Assembly: GCA_006227805.1 (NCBI GenBank) | Contig: SBFT01000133.1 | Span: 1-15,983 of the forward strand | From: Paracoccaceae bacterium | Lineage (GTDB): Bacteria; Pseudomonadota; Alphaproteobacteria; Rhodobacterales; Rhodobacteraceae | DNA: 15,983 nucleotides | Reading direction: 5' to 3' | In this document: piece by piece, positions 5,696-13,115 of the stretch | How positions within the stretch are numbered: position 1 is the first letter of the stretch | Layout of the letters: each line of letters begins with the position of its first letter | Program-made: the position numbers and the translations under genes | The notes under the pieces: generated by a model | Databases searched by the model: none | Told to the model about the DNA's origin: nothing | Seen by the model: the letters and a program-made list of their open reading frames with translations, nothing else

Positions 5696-7030
5696 ATGGA
5701 CAATTGGCTCAAGCATAACCCGCATGTGCGCACCATCCGCGTCGCGGCCTCGGACCTGAACGGACAGCCGCGGGGCAAGCGGATGCCCGCCCGCTTCGCC
5801 GACCGCGTGCAGAAGGAAGGCACCCGCTTTCCGATGTCGTCGCTGAACCTCGACATCTGGGGCGAGGATATCGAGGACAGCCCCCTGATCTTCGACGGCG
5901 GCGACCGCGACGGAATGCTGATGCCCACCGAACGCGGCTTCATGCCGATGCCCTGGCTCGACACGCCCACGGGCCTTCTGCCGATCTGGATGTTCCACGA
6001 GGACGGCCGCCCCTACGAAGGCGATCCGCGCCACGCCCTGCGCGCCGTGGTCGACCGCTATGCCGCGCACGGGCTGCGGCCCGTGGTGGCCGTGGAACTG
6101 GAATTCTACCTGATCGACGACAGCACCAACCGCCTGCAGATCCCGCCCTCGCCCCGGTCGGGCAAGCGGCGCATCGCCGGCGAAATCCTGTCCTTGCGCG
6201 CGCTCGACCAGTTCGACCGCTTCTTCACCGAGCTTTACGACGCCTGCGACGAGATGGACATTCCCGCCGACACCGCGATCTCGGAAAGCGGGCTGGGCCA
6301 GTTCGAGATCAACCTCGTCCACCAGGACGACGCCCTGCGCGCCGCCGACGACGCCTGGCTGTTCAAGATCCTGGTCAAGGGTCTTGCCCGCAAGCACGGC
6401 TTCGCCGCCAGCTTCATGGCCAAGCCCTACGAGGATTACTCGGGCTCGGGCCTGCACATGCATTTCTCGGTGATCGACCGCGAGGGGCGCAACATCTTCA
6501 ACGACGGCACCGAGAAGGGCAGCGACAAGCTGCGCCATGCGGTCGAGGGTTGTCTGCGCGCCATGCCGGGATCGACCCTGCTCTTCGCGCCGCACGCCAA
6601 CAGCTATGACCGGATGGTGCCGGGCTCGCATGCGCCCACGGGCATCTGCTGGGCCTACGAGAACCGCACGAGCGCCCTGCGCATCCCCTCGGGCAGTCCC
6701 GCGGCGCGGCGGATCGAGCACCGCCTGGCGGGGGGCGACGTGAACCCCTACCTGATGATGGCCGCGATCCTGGGCGCGGCGATGAACGGCATCGAGGACG
6801 GGCGCGAACCGCCCGCGCCCATCACGGGCAGCGCCTATGACGCCGACCTGCCGCAGATCCCCGGGGACTGGCCCACCGCCATGGCCGCCTTCGAGACCTG
6901 CGCGGAGGTCGCGCGCATCTTCCCGCAGGAACTGATCCGCAACTACCTTCTGACCAAGCGGCAGGAATTGCGGTATATGGAGGAGCTGAGTCCGTCCGAA
7001 CGGGTGGACGTCTACCTCGACACAGTCTGA
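5696..7030 (+). CDS. Glutamine synthetase-family gamma-glutamyl-amine ligase, copy 1 (PuuA/GlnT-like)
   Basis: A 444-residue member of the glutamine synthetase superfamily, close in length to E. coli PuuA. It would use ATP to join the gamma-carboxyl of glutamate to an amine such as putrescine. Visible motifs are ELEFYL (134-139, metal-binding Glu), GLGQFEINL (199-207), GSGLHMHFS (250-258), the ANSYDRMVPG loop (301-310), ENRTSALRIP (322-331, ATP/glutamate arginines) and EHRLAGGDVNPYL (341-353). The adenylylation-site loop of nitrogen-assimilating GlnA is absent, and the next genes are a hydrolase and a PuuB-like oxidase, so a catabolic role is more likely than ammonia assimilation. GGTGAG lies just before ATG 5696. 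The amine substrate is not determined. Confidence 0.82.
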   Translation: MDNWLKHNPHVRTIRVAASDLNGQPRGKRMPARFADRVQKEGTRFPMSSLNLDIWGEDIEDSPLIFDGGDRDGMLMPTERGFMPMPWLDTPTGLLPIWMFHEDGRPYEGDPRHALRAVVDRYAAHGLRPVVAVELEFYLIDDSTNRLQIPPSPRSGKRRIAGEILSLRALDQFDRFFTELYDACDEMDIPADTAISESGLGQFEINLVHQDDALRAADDAWLFKILVKGLARKHGFAASFMAKPYEDYSGSGLHMHFSVIDREGRNIFNDGTEKGSDKLRHAVEGCLRAMPGSTLLFAPHANSYDRMVPGSHAPTGICWAYENRTSALRIPSGSPAARRIEHRLAGGDVNPYLMMAAILGAAMNGIEDGREPPAPITGSAYDADLPQIPGDWPTAMAAFETCAEVARIFPQELIRNYLLTKRQELRYMEELSPSERVDVYLDTV

Positions 7031-7074
7031 GACCGTAAACCAGTCCGAGGCCCGCCGGGCCCGCAAGGTGCAAC

Positions 7075-7770
7075 ATGAAGATCGGAATTCTGCAGACCGG
7101 ACATGCCCCGGACGACCTGCTGGAGACACAAGGGGATTACGCGGACCTGTTCCGCAGGCTGCTGGGGGGCCACGGCTTCACGTTCCGGGTCTGGAACGTG
7201 GTCGACGGCGAGTTTCCCGAAGGCCCCGGGGAGGCCGACGGCTGGCTGATCACCGGATCGAAGCACGGCGTCTACGAGCCGCATCCCTGGATCCCGCCGC
7301 TCGAGGACCTGATCCGCGCCATCGCGGCGCGCCGCCTGCCGCTGATCGGGGTCTGCTTCGGCCATCAGATCATCGCCCAGGCCATGGGTGGCAAGGTCGT
7401 CAAGTATGACGGCGGATGGTCGGTCGGGCGCACCGAATACGATCTCGACGGCAAGATTGTGGCGCTGAACGCCTGGCACCAGGACCAGGTGGTCGAGCGC
7501 CCCGAAGGCGCGCGCGTGCTGGCCTCGAACGCGTTCTGCGAGAACGCGGTCCTGGCCTATGGCGATCACATCTGGACCGTCCAGCCCCACCCGGAATTCG
7601 GCGCCGCCTTCATCGACGGGCTGATCCGGGGGCGCGGCCGTGGCGTGGTGCCCCAGCCGCTGCTGGACCGCGCCACCGATCAGCTGGGCCAACCCACCGA
7701 CAACGACGCGCTGGCCGCGCAGATGGCCGCGCATTTCAAGAGAGCGAGAACCCCATGTCCGACGACCTGA
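7075..7770 (+). CDS. Class I glutamine amidotransferase-like hydrolase
   Basis: A 231-residue single-domain protein with a full class I amidotransferase triad: C94 in GVCFGHQ, H172 and E174 in QPHPEF. It belongs to the GATase (GMP synthase amidotransferase-like) type; E. coli PuuD belongs to the related C26 hydrolase family. Lying between two gamma-glutamyl ligase genes, it probably hydrolyses a gamma-glutamyl amide, as PuuD does for gamma-glutamyl-GABA. The GS-like AtdA1 and amidotransferase-like AtdA2 of aniline degradation are a similar pairing. AAGG (7065-7068) precedes ATG 7075 after a 44-nt gap. Its last 16 nt overlap the next gene in another frame. Family assignment is firm; substrate is inferred. 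Confidence 0.85.
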   Translation: MKIGILQTGHAPDDLLETQGDYADLFRRLLGGHGFTFRVWNVVDGEFPEGPGEADGWLITGSKHGVYEPHPWIPPLEDLIRAIAARRLPLIGVCFGHQIIAQAMGGKVVKYDGGWSVGRTEYDLDGKIVALNAWHQDQVVERPEGARVLASNAFCENAVLAYGDHIWTVQPHPEFGAAFIDGLIRGRGRGVVPQPLLDRATDQLGQPTDNDALAAQMAAHFKRARTPCPTT

Positions 7771-9119
7771 TCGCAGACCTGCCGAAATCGGCACAGGAAT
7801 ACCTGGAGGGCCGCCGTCTGGACGAGGTCGAATGCATCATCTCGGACCTGCCCGGCATCGCCCGCGGCAAGGCGGTGCCCGCCTCGAAATTCGCGCGGCA
7901 GAAGTATTTCCACCTGCCGGATTCGATCTTCTACCAGACGATCACCGGCGACTGGGGCGAAGCGGCGGGCGATGACGGTTTCATCGAACGCGACATGATC
8001 CTGCGCCCCGACATGTCGACGGCCACCGCCGCGCCCTGGACGGCGGACTGGACGCTGCAGGTGATCCACGACGCCTATGACCGCGCGGGCCAGCCCATCC
8101 CCTTCGCGCCGCGCAACGTGCTCAAGCGCGTGGTCGATCTCTACAAGGCGCAGGGCTGGAAGCCCATCGTCGCCCCCGAGATGGAATTCTATCTGGTCGC
8201 CCGCAACCTGGACCCGGCCAAGGAAATCATGCCGATGATGGGCCGCTCGGGCCGCCCGGCGGCCGCGCGGCAGGCCTATTCCATGACCGCCGTCGACGAA
8301 TTCGGCCCCGTGATCGACGACATCTACGACTTCGCCGAAGCCCAGGGCTTCGAGATCGACGGCATCACCCAGGAAGGCGGCGCGGGCCAACTGGAGATCA
8401 ACCTCCGCCACGGCGATCCGGTGCGGCTGGCGGACGAGGTCTTCTATTTCAAGCGCCTCATCCGAGAGGCCGCGCTGCGCCACGACTGCTTCGCCACCTT
8501 CATGGCCAAGCCCATCGCGGACGAGCCCGGAAGTGCGATGCACATCCACCATTCGGTGATCGACACCGAAACCGGCAAGAACATCTTTTCCGGTCCGCAG
8601 GGCGGCGAGACGGACGCCTTCTTCCACTTCATCGCCGGGCTGCAGAACCACATGCCGGCCGCGCTGGCCGTGATGGCGCCCTACGTCAATTCCTATCGCC
8701 GCTTCGTCAAGGACCACGCGGCACCCATCAACCTGGAATGGGGCCGCGACAACCGCACGACGGGCATCCGCGTGCCGCTGTCGACACCCGACAGCCGCCG
8801 GGTGGAGAACCGCATCGCCGGCATGGACTGCAACCCCTACCTGGGCATCGCGGCCTCGCTCGCGGCGGGCTACCTGGGCCTGATGGAGGAAAAGCGCCCC
8901 GACAAGAGCTTCAAGGGCGACGCCTACGAGGACAGCGAGGAAGACCTGCCCCGCGTCATGGGCGACGCGCTGGATCTCTTCGACGAATCGAGTGCGCTGC
9001 ACCAGGTCCTGGGCCCGGAATTCGCCCGCGTCTATTCGATCGTGAAACGCACCGAATACGAGGAATTCCTGCAGGTCATCAGCCCGTGGGAGCGCGAGCA
9101 CCTTCTCCTCAACGTCTGA
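7755..9119 (+). CDS. Glutamine synthetase-family gamma-glutamyl-amine ligase, copy 2 (PuuA/GlnT-like)
   Basis: A 454-residue glutamine synthetase superfamily member, clearly diverged from the first copy. Motifs are EMEFYL (142-147), GGAGQLEINL (208-217), GSAMHIHHS (259-267), VNSYRRFVKD (311-320), RDNRTTGIRVP (331-341) and ENRIAGMDCNPYL (351-363). All glutamate- and ATP-handling residues of the fold appear present, so both copies could be active, perhaps on different amines or at different steps. ATG 7755 lies inside the 3' end of the amidotransferase gene (16-nt overlap), which points to coupled translation. A purine stretch, AGAGCGAGAA (7741-7750), serves as the ribosome binding site. GlnA-style ammonia assimilation cannot be excluded but is less likely here. 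Confidence 0.82.
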   Translation: MSDDLIADLPKSAQEYLEGRRLDEVECIISDLPGIARGKAVPASKFARQKYFHLPDSIFYQTITGDWGEAAGDDGFIERDMILRPDMSTATAAPWTADWTLQVIHDAYDRAGQPIPFAPRNVLKRVVDLYKAQGWKPIVAPEMEFYLVARNLDPAKEIMPMMGRSGRPAAARQAYSMTAVDEFGPVIDDIYDFAEAQGFEIDGITQEGGAGQLEINLRHGDPVRLADEVFYFKRLIREAALRHDCFATFMAKPIADEPGSAMHIHHSVIDTETGKNIFSGPQGGETDAFFHFIAGLQNHMPAALAVMAPYVNSYRRFVKDHAAPINLEWGRDNRTTGIRVPLSTPDSRRVENRIAGMDCNPYLGIAASLAAGYLGLMEEKRPDKSFKGDAYEDSEEDLPRVMGDALDLFDESSALHQVLGPEFARVYSIVKRTEYEEFLQVISPWEREHLLLNV

Positions 9120-9182
9120 GCCCGGCCACGGCGTCGGGATCTGCGTATTTTTGACCAGAAAGAGGCCCGGGGGCCGTCTCGA

Positions 9183-10487
9183 ATGAATTTGCTGCATTCC
9201 AACGACACGCGGGGGCACTATCCCGCCAGCTGGTATGCCGCGACCGCGACGCCGCCGGCGCCCCGCGCGCCCCTGAAGGGCGAGCTGCGCGCCGATGTCT
9301 GCATCGTGGGCGCGGGCTATACCGGGCTTTCGGCCGCGCTGCACCTGGCGCAGGCGGGGCGGCGCGTGGTGGTGCTCGAGGCGCATCGCGCGGGCTTCGG
9401 GGCCTCGGGGCGCAATGGCGGGCAGCTCCTGATGGGGCAGCGCAAGGACCAGCAGGCGCTGGAAAGGCTGACGGGGCGGGAGGATGCGGCCCGGCTCTGG
9501 GACCTGGCCGAGGAGGCGCTGGACCTGGTCGACGGCCTAATCCAGGCCCATGGCATCGACTGCGCGCTGAAATGGGGGGCCGCCTTCACCGCCTTCAATG
9601 CCCGCGAGATGGACGAGATGCATGGCCAGGCCGATCACCTGGCGCGGCATTATGGCTGTGACCGGATCGAGACGCTGGACCGCGACGCGATGGCCGCGAT
9701 CTGCCCGTCCGAGGCCTATCACGGCGGGCTCTTCGATCCGCGCTCGGGGCATCTGCACCCGCTCAACTATGCGCTGGGCCTGGCGCGCGCGGCGGAAGCG
9801 GCGGGCGCGGTGATCCATGAAGGCGCGGAGGTGCATCACCTTGAGGACGGCGCACCCTGCGTCGTGCAAACCGGCCAGGGCCGTGTCCTGGCCGATCACG
9901 TGATCCTGGCCTGCAACGGCTACATGGGCGGGCTGAACCGCAAGGTCGCGGCGCATGTCATGCCGATCAACAACTTCATCATCGCGACCGAACCGCTGGG
10001 GGACGAGGCCGCCCGCGTCCTGACCCGCGACATCTGCGTATCGGACACGAAGTTCGTGGTGAACTATTTCCGGCTGAGCCCGGACCGCCGCGTCCTCTGG
10101 GGGGGCGGCGAAAGCTATGGCTATCGGTTCCCCGACGACATCGCGGCGGTGGTCCGCAAGCCGATGCTCGAGATCTTTCCGCATCTGCGCGACGTGCGGA
10201 TCGACTACGCCTGGGGCGGCACGTTGGCGATCACGATGAAGCGGATGCCCTACCTCGCCCGCGTCGGTCGCCATGTGCTGTCGGCCTCGGGCTATTCGGG
10301 CCATGGCGTGGGCACCGCGACACATGCCGGCATGTTGATGGCCCGCGCCATCGAGGGCGAGACGGACGGGTTCGACGTCCTGTCGCGCGTGCCGGCGACG
10401 CCCTTTCCGGGCGGGCCGGCCTTCCGGTCGCCGCTGCTGGCGCTGGCGATGACCTGGTATGCGATGCGCGACAGGCTGGGCGTCTGA
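9183..10487 (+). CDS. puuB: FAD-dependent amine oxidase, PuuB/DAO family
   Basis: A 434-residue oxidoreductase of the DAO family, close in length to E. coli PuuB. The N-terminal Rossmann motif is DVCIVGAGYTGLSAALHLA (38-56) with the ribose-binding acid E66, followed by GASGRNGGQ (73-81), a PuuB-like signature. Near the C-terminus SASGYSGHGVGTATHAG closes the FAD site. In the Puu pathway this enzyme oxidises gamma-glutamylputrescine to the aldehyde, releasing ammonia and hydrogen peroxide. The opening MNLLHSNDTRGHYPASWYAAT supports ATG 9183, although only a weak GGGGG lies upstream. The 63-nt gap before it contains GTATTTTTGACCAGAAAGAG, which looks like the tail of the palindromic element at 877-945. 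The gene ends the cluster before a strong terminator. Confidence 0.85.
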   Translation: MNLLHSNDTRGHYPASWYAATATPPAPRAPLKGELRADVCIVGAGYTGLSAALHLAQAGRRVVVLEAHRAGFGASGRNGGQLLMGQRKDQQALERLTGREDAARLWDLAEEALDLVDGLIQAHGIDCALKWGAAFTAFNAREMDEMHGQADHLARHYGCDRIETLDRDAMAAICPSEAYHGGLFDPRSGHLHPLNYALGLARAAEAAGAVIHEGAEVHHLEDGAPCVVQTGQGRVLADHVILACNGYMGGLNRKVAAHVMPINNFIIATEPLGDEAARVLTRDICVSDTKFVVNYFRLSPDRRVLWGGGESYGYRFPDDIAAVVRKPMLEIFPHLRDVRIDYAWGGTLAITMKRMPYLARVGRHVLSASGYSGHGVGTATHAGMLMARAIEGETDGFDVLSRVPATPFPGGPAFRSPLLALAMTWYAMRDRLGV

Positions 10488-10518
10488 GCATCACGAAGGT
10501 TTTGTGAAATTCCGTGCA

Positions 10519-10558
10519 GGCGGAGCGAAGCGACTTTCTTCGCCGCCGGTTTTGTTTT
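10519..10558 (+). terminator. Rho-independent terminator after the amine cluster
   Basis: GGCGGAGCGAAG (10519-10530) pairs with CTTCGCCGCC (10538-10547), giving ten base pairs with a 2-nt bulge and a 7-nt loop. TTTTGTTTT follows at 10550-10558. It ends transcription from the oxidase gene 31 nt after its stop and separates it from the aminotransferase gene. Confidence 0.85.
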
Positions 10559-10593
10559 ATGATTCTGGAAGCCTAGATTAAGGAAACCGGAAT

Positions 10594-11811
10594 ATGCGAC
10601 AGGCCCCCGACGTTCATCAGGCAGAACCCATCCCCGCCGCCGCGCGCGAGGCCATCGAGGCGCTGCTGCAGTCGGGGGACCTCTTCCGCTATACCGCGCC
10701 GCAGGATGCGCCGGTGGCGCTGCTCGAATCCGAATTCGCCGCGATGATCGGCACGAAATATGCTCTGGCCGTGTCGTCCTGTTCGGCGGCGCTGTTCCTC
10801 TCGCTCAAGGCGCTGGGCCTGCCGCGCGACGCGCGCGTGCTGATCCCGGCCTTCACCTTCGCCGCCGTGCCCTCGTCGATCGTGCATGCCGATTGCGTGC
10901 CGGTCCTGTGCGAGGTGGGCGCGGATTACCGCATCGACCTGGCCGATTTCCATGCCAAGCTGCCCGGCGTCCAGGCGGTGATGATCAGCCACATGCGTGG
11001 CCACACCAGCGACATGGATGCGATCATGGCGGCCTGCGATGCGGCGGGCATCCCGGTGATCGAGGATGCGGCCCATTCGCTGGGAACCACCTGGGGCGGG
11101 CGCAACATCGGCACGATCGGGCGCGTGGGCTGCTTCTCGTTCCAGTCCTACAAGATGATCAACGCGGGCGAAGGCGGCATCCTGATCAGCGACGATGCGG
11201 ACCTGGTGGCGCGCGCCGTCATCATGTCGGGCGCCTACGAGCACAACTGGAAAAAGCACAAGGGCCCGCGCGGCCAGAACGATCCCGAACTGGCGCTGGC
11301 CTTTGCGCGCTGGCAGAACCGCCTTCCGCTCTACAACCTGCGCATGTCGAACCTGTCTGCCGCGGTGATCCGCCCGCAATTGCCGGAACTGGCGCGGCGT
11401 GTGCGCGACGGTCTGGCGAACCACGACTACGTGGCGGCGCGGCTGATGACCTGCCCCCATATCGACGTCCCCGCGCCACTGGCACCGGAACGCCGCGCGC
11501 CGGATTCGATCCAGTTCAACCTTGTGGGCCTCTCGGACGAAGCGGTGCAGGCCTTTGCCGAGGCGGCGAAGGCGATGGGCGTGACGGTCCAGGTCTTCGG
11601 GCTGAGCACCGACAATGCGCGCGCCTTCTGGAACTGGCAGTTTCTGGGCGATCAGCCCGACTTGCCGCGCACGCGCGCGATGCTGATGCGCGCCTGCGAC
11701 GTGCGCCTGCCCGTGCGCCTGACGCGGGACGAGCTCGACACGATCGCGGACATCCTTCTCGACGCGATGGACCAGGCGATGGGCCCGGCCGCACGGGCCT
11801 ACGGCACCTGA
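10594..11811 (+). CDS. DegT/DnrJ/EryC1/StrS-family PLP aminotransferase
   Basis: A 405-residue fold-type I PLP enzyme of the sugar/amine aminotransferase group. Motifs in order: SSCSAALFLSLKALG (61-75, cofactor phosphate cup), PAFTFAAVPSS (85-95), IEDAAHSLG (156-164, D158 pairs with the pyridine nitrogen), FSFQSYKMINAGEGG (181-195, K187 forms the Schiff base) and LYNLRMSNLSAAVI (about 249-262). AAGGA (10580-10584) sits 9 nt before ATG 10594. TATGAT (10558-10563) or TAGATT (10574-10579) could be a -10, but no good -35 is seen. The family usually aminates keto-sugars, yet no sugar genes are nearby. It could supply a transaminase step for the amine pathway, but the terminator before it argues for independent expression. 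Confidence 0.85.
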   Translation: MRQAPDVHQAEPIPAAAREAIEALLQSGDLFRYTAPQDAPVALLESEFAAMIGTKYALAVSSCSAALFLSLKALGLPRDARVLIPAFTFAAVPSSIVHADCVPVLCEVGADYRIDLADFHAKLPGVQAVMISHMRGHTSDMDAIMAACDAAGIPVIEDAAHSLGTTWGGRNIGTIGRVGCFSFQSYKMINAGEGGILISDDADLVARAVIMSGAYEHNWKKHKGPRGQNDPELALAFARWQNRLPLYNLRMSNLSAAVIRPQLPELARRVRDGLANHDYVAARLMTCPHIDVPAPLAPERRAPDSIQFNLVGLSDEAVQAFAEAAKAMGVTVQVFGLSTDNARAFWNWQFLGDQPDLPRTRAMLMRACDVRLPVRLTRDELDTIADILLDAMDQAMGPAARAYGT

Positions 11812-11815
11812 GGGA

Positions 11816-12397
11816 TCAGCTGAGTTTCGACAGCTTCTTCTGAAGCTCGGCCAGCTGTTTCTTGATCGCGTCCAGATCGTCGGCCTCGGCGTCGTCGACC
11901 TGCGCCGCGGCCTCGTCCCTGGCGGTCTCGTGCGCGGGGCCCGAGGAACCCCAGGGCTTGCCCAGGCCCGCGGTCATCGCCTTCATGAAGGCCTCCTGCT
12001 GGGCGCGCAGCGCCTCGAAGCCTGGCATCTTGGCCATCGGGTTCATGGCGTTCATGTTCTCGACCATCTTGGCCTGGCTCTCGCGCAGCATGTCGAAACT
12101 GCTCTGCAGGAATTGCGGCATCATGCCCCCGCCCGGCAGCATGTAGCTGCGCACCAGGTCGTTCAGCACGTTGACCGGCAGCACGTTCTCGCCCCGGCTT
12201 TCGTGTTCCGCGATGATCTGCAGAAGGTATTGCCGTGTCAGGTCGTCGCCCGACTTCAGGTCGACGATCTGAACCTCGCGCCCCTCGCGGATGAAGCCCG
12301 CGATATCCTCGAGCGTGACATAGTCGCTGGTCTCGGTGTTGTAGAGACGCCGGCTGGCATAGCGCTTGATCAGCAGGGGTTTTTGTTCCTTGGCCAT
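11816..12397 (-). CDS. phaR: PHA synthesis repressor PhaR
   Basis: A 193-residue regulator. The N-terminal PHB accumulation regulatory domain is unmistakable: LIKRYASRRLYNTETSDYVTLEDIA (about 9-33), then VQIVDLKSGDDLTRQYLLQII (about 42-62). A second domain follows at about 73-110 (LPVNVLNDLVRSYMLPGG), and the C-terminus is a charged helix (DLDAIKKQLAELQKKLSKL). PhaR represses phasin and other PHA genes and lets go when it binds PHA granules. The start is ATG at 12397, supported by GGGGAG 7 nt upstream; an in-frame upstream ATG would add 28 unrelated residues. Its stop lies 4 nt from the stop of the convergent aminotransferase gene. Confidence 0.95.
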   Translation of the reverse strand: MAKEQKPLLIKRYASRRLYNTETSDYVTLEDIAGFIREGREVQIVDLKSGDDLTRQYLLQIIAEHESRGENVLPVNVLNDLVRSYMLPGGGMMPQFLQSSFDMLRESQAKMVENMNAMNPMAKMPGFEALRAQQEAFMKAMTAGLGKPWGSSGPAHETARDEAAAQVDDAEADDLDAIKKQLAELQKKLSKLS

Positions 12398-12421
12398 GCC
12401 TGCACTCCCCGGGACATGATG

Positions 12422-12449
12422 CAATGCTGCCAAGCCTAGGCCAGCATTG
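12422..12449. promoter_or_regulatory. Inverted repeat in the phaR leader
   Basis: CAATGCTG (12422-12429) and CAGCATTG (12442-12449) are perfect 8-bp inverted arms whose centres are 20 bp apart, about two helical turns. The repeat lies 25-52 nt before the phaR start. It contains TGC/GCA triplets like PhaR targets but is not the CTGC-N3-GCAG form seen before phaP and phaC. It could be an autoregulatory operator or an mRNA hairpin. Confidence 0.45.
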
Positions 12450-12486
12450 AAGAAAAGGAAAGCGGAACGCGCGGGACACACCGCCC

Positions 12487-12518
12487 AAAGAAAAAGGGCA
12501 GGCCCGATGGGCCTGCCC
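12487..12518 (-). terminator. Rho-independent terminator after phaP
   Basis: Read on the minus strand, GGGCAGGCCC, loop ATC and GGGCCTGCCC form a perfect 10-bp stem (12496-12518), followed by TTTTTCTTT (12487-12495). It ends the phaP transcript about 50 nt after its stop and so isolates phaP from phaR, allowing phasin to be made at much higher level than its repressor. Confidence 0.92.
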
Positions 12519-12568
12519 CTGTCGCGATTGCACCAAGTTGGGAGGAGGAGGTGCAGATCGGCGCGTTC

Positions 12569-13015
12569 TTACTTCGCGGCGGCTTTCTTGGCGGCGGCGG
12601 TCACCTCGGTGGTGGCCTTCTTCATCGCGGCGGTCGCGTCTTCGGTCAGGTCCTTGCCGGCGGCCATCATCAGCTCGACGGTGTCCATCTGGACTTTCTT
12701 GGCGATCTCGGCGAAGGCGGCCATGTGCTCGGCTGCGGCTTCGGCGCTGGCCGATGCGAAATCGGTCATGGCCTTGGCGTAATCGGCGGGCTCGGCCTTG
12801 ACCTTCGACACTTCACCCAGCTTGGCCAGGGTGTCCTTGGTCCACTTGGCGGAAATCTCGGCCGATTTCTCGGCGGCTTCCAGCGCCACGCCCGAGAGTT
12901 TCTCGTTCAGGGTCGCGGTGGTCTTGAACGCGTCTTCCATCGCGGCGGTGTCCACCGGGAAGGCGCCCATCATGTCTTTCAGCATTGCGGTCAGATCGGG
13001 TTGCGATTTTGCCAT
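12569..13015 (-). CDS. phaP: Phasin (PHA granule-associated protein)
   Basis: A 148-residue helical protein without signal peptide or membrane span. The opening MAKSQPDLTAMLKDMMGAFPVDTAAMEDAFKTTATLNEKLSG and the amphipathic helices rich in Ala, Lys and Glu (about 24-110) match the phasin family. The tail, TAAAKKAAAK, is lysine/alanine-rich. Phasins coat PHA granules and control their number and size. AAGGA lies 8 nt before ATG (complement of 13013-13015). It has its own promoter with PhaR-type operators and its own terminator, as expected for the most abundant granule protein. Confidence 0.92.
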   Translation of the reverse strand: MAKSQPDLTAMLKDMMGAFPVDTAAMEDAFKTTATLNEKLSGVALEAAEKSAEISAKWTKDTLAKLGEVSKVKAEPADYAKAMTDFASASAEAAAEHMAAFAEIAKKVQMDTVELMMAAGKDLTEDATAAMKKATTEVTAAAKKAAAK

Positions 13016-13062
13016 CTGTCTATTCCTTCAGGTCCAGCGCTTTCGCGGGCCCACCCCGCTTT

Positions 13063-13074
13063 CTGCGTCTGCAA
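13063..13074. promoter_or_regulatory. Degenerate third PhaR half-site near phaP start of transcription
   Basis: CTGC-GTCT-GCAA differs by one base from CTGC-N4-GCAG and covers the transcription start expected from the phaP promoter at 13077-13105. It may strengthen repression, but chance occurrence is possible. Confidence 0.3.
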
Positions 13075-13076
13075 GG

Positions 13077-13105
13077 AATATGCATTCTGCGGTGCAGCAT
13101 TTCAA
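13077..13105 (-). promoter_or_regulatory. phaP promoter
   Basis: On the minus strand, TTGAAA (13105-13100, 5/6 to consensus) and CATATT (13082-13077, 4/6) are separated by exactly 17 nt. The spacer contains a perfect PhaR-type operator. The start of transcription would fall near 13070, leaving a leader of about 55 nt. Confidence 0.65.
13087..13097. promoter_or_regulatory. PhaR operator O1, inside the phaP promoter spacer
   Basis: CTGC-GGT-GCAG is a perfect match to the CTGC-N3-4-GCAG target described for Paracoccus denitrificans PhaR. It lies between the predicted -35 and -10 of phaP, so bound repressor would exclude RNA polymerase. Confidence 0.8.
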
Positions 13106-13115
13106 GTCTTTTTTG

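Noticed and set aside
7741..7770. Frameshift fusing the amidotransferase to the second ligase
   Set aside because: The ligase has its own ATG and a purine-rich ribosome binding region, and both proteins have complete family length; a simple gene overlap explains it.
5624..9386. Long minus-strand open frames opposite the two ligase genes (5624-7129 and 7680-9386)
   Set aside because: The plus-strand proteins carry full family motifs, while the minus-strand translations show none and have low-complexity His/Arg/Gly composition.
12398..12481. 28-residue N-terminal extension of PhaR from the upstream in-frame ATG
   Set aside because: The MAKEQKPLLIKRYASRRLYNT start is preceded by GGGGAG at proper spacing, and the extension covers the inverted repeat and shows no family similarity.
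12529..12555. NtrC-like site TGCACC...GGTGCA
   Set aside because: The arms are separated by 15 nt, far more than expected for an NtrC site, and the sequence lies in the 3' untranslated part of phaP.
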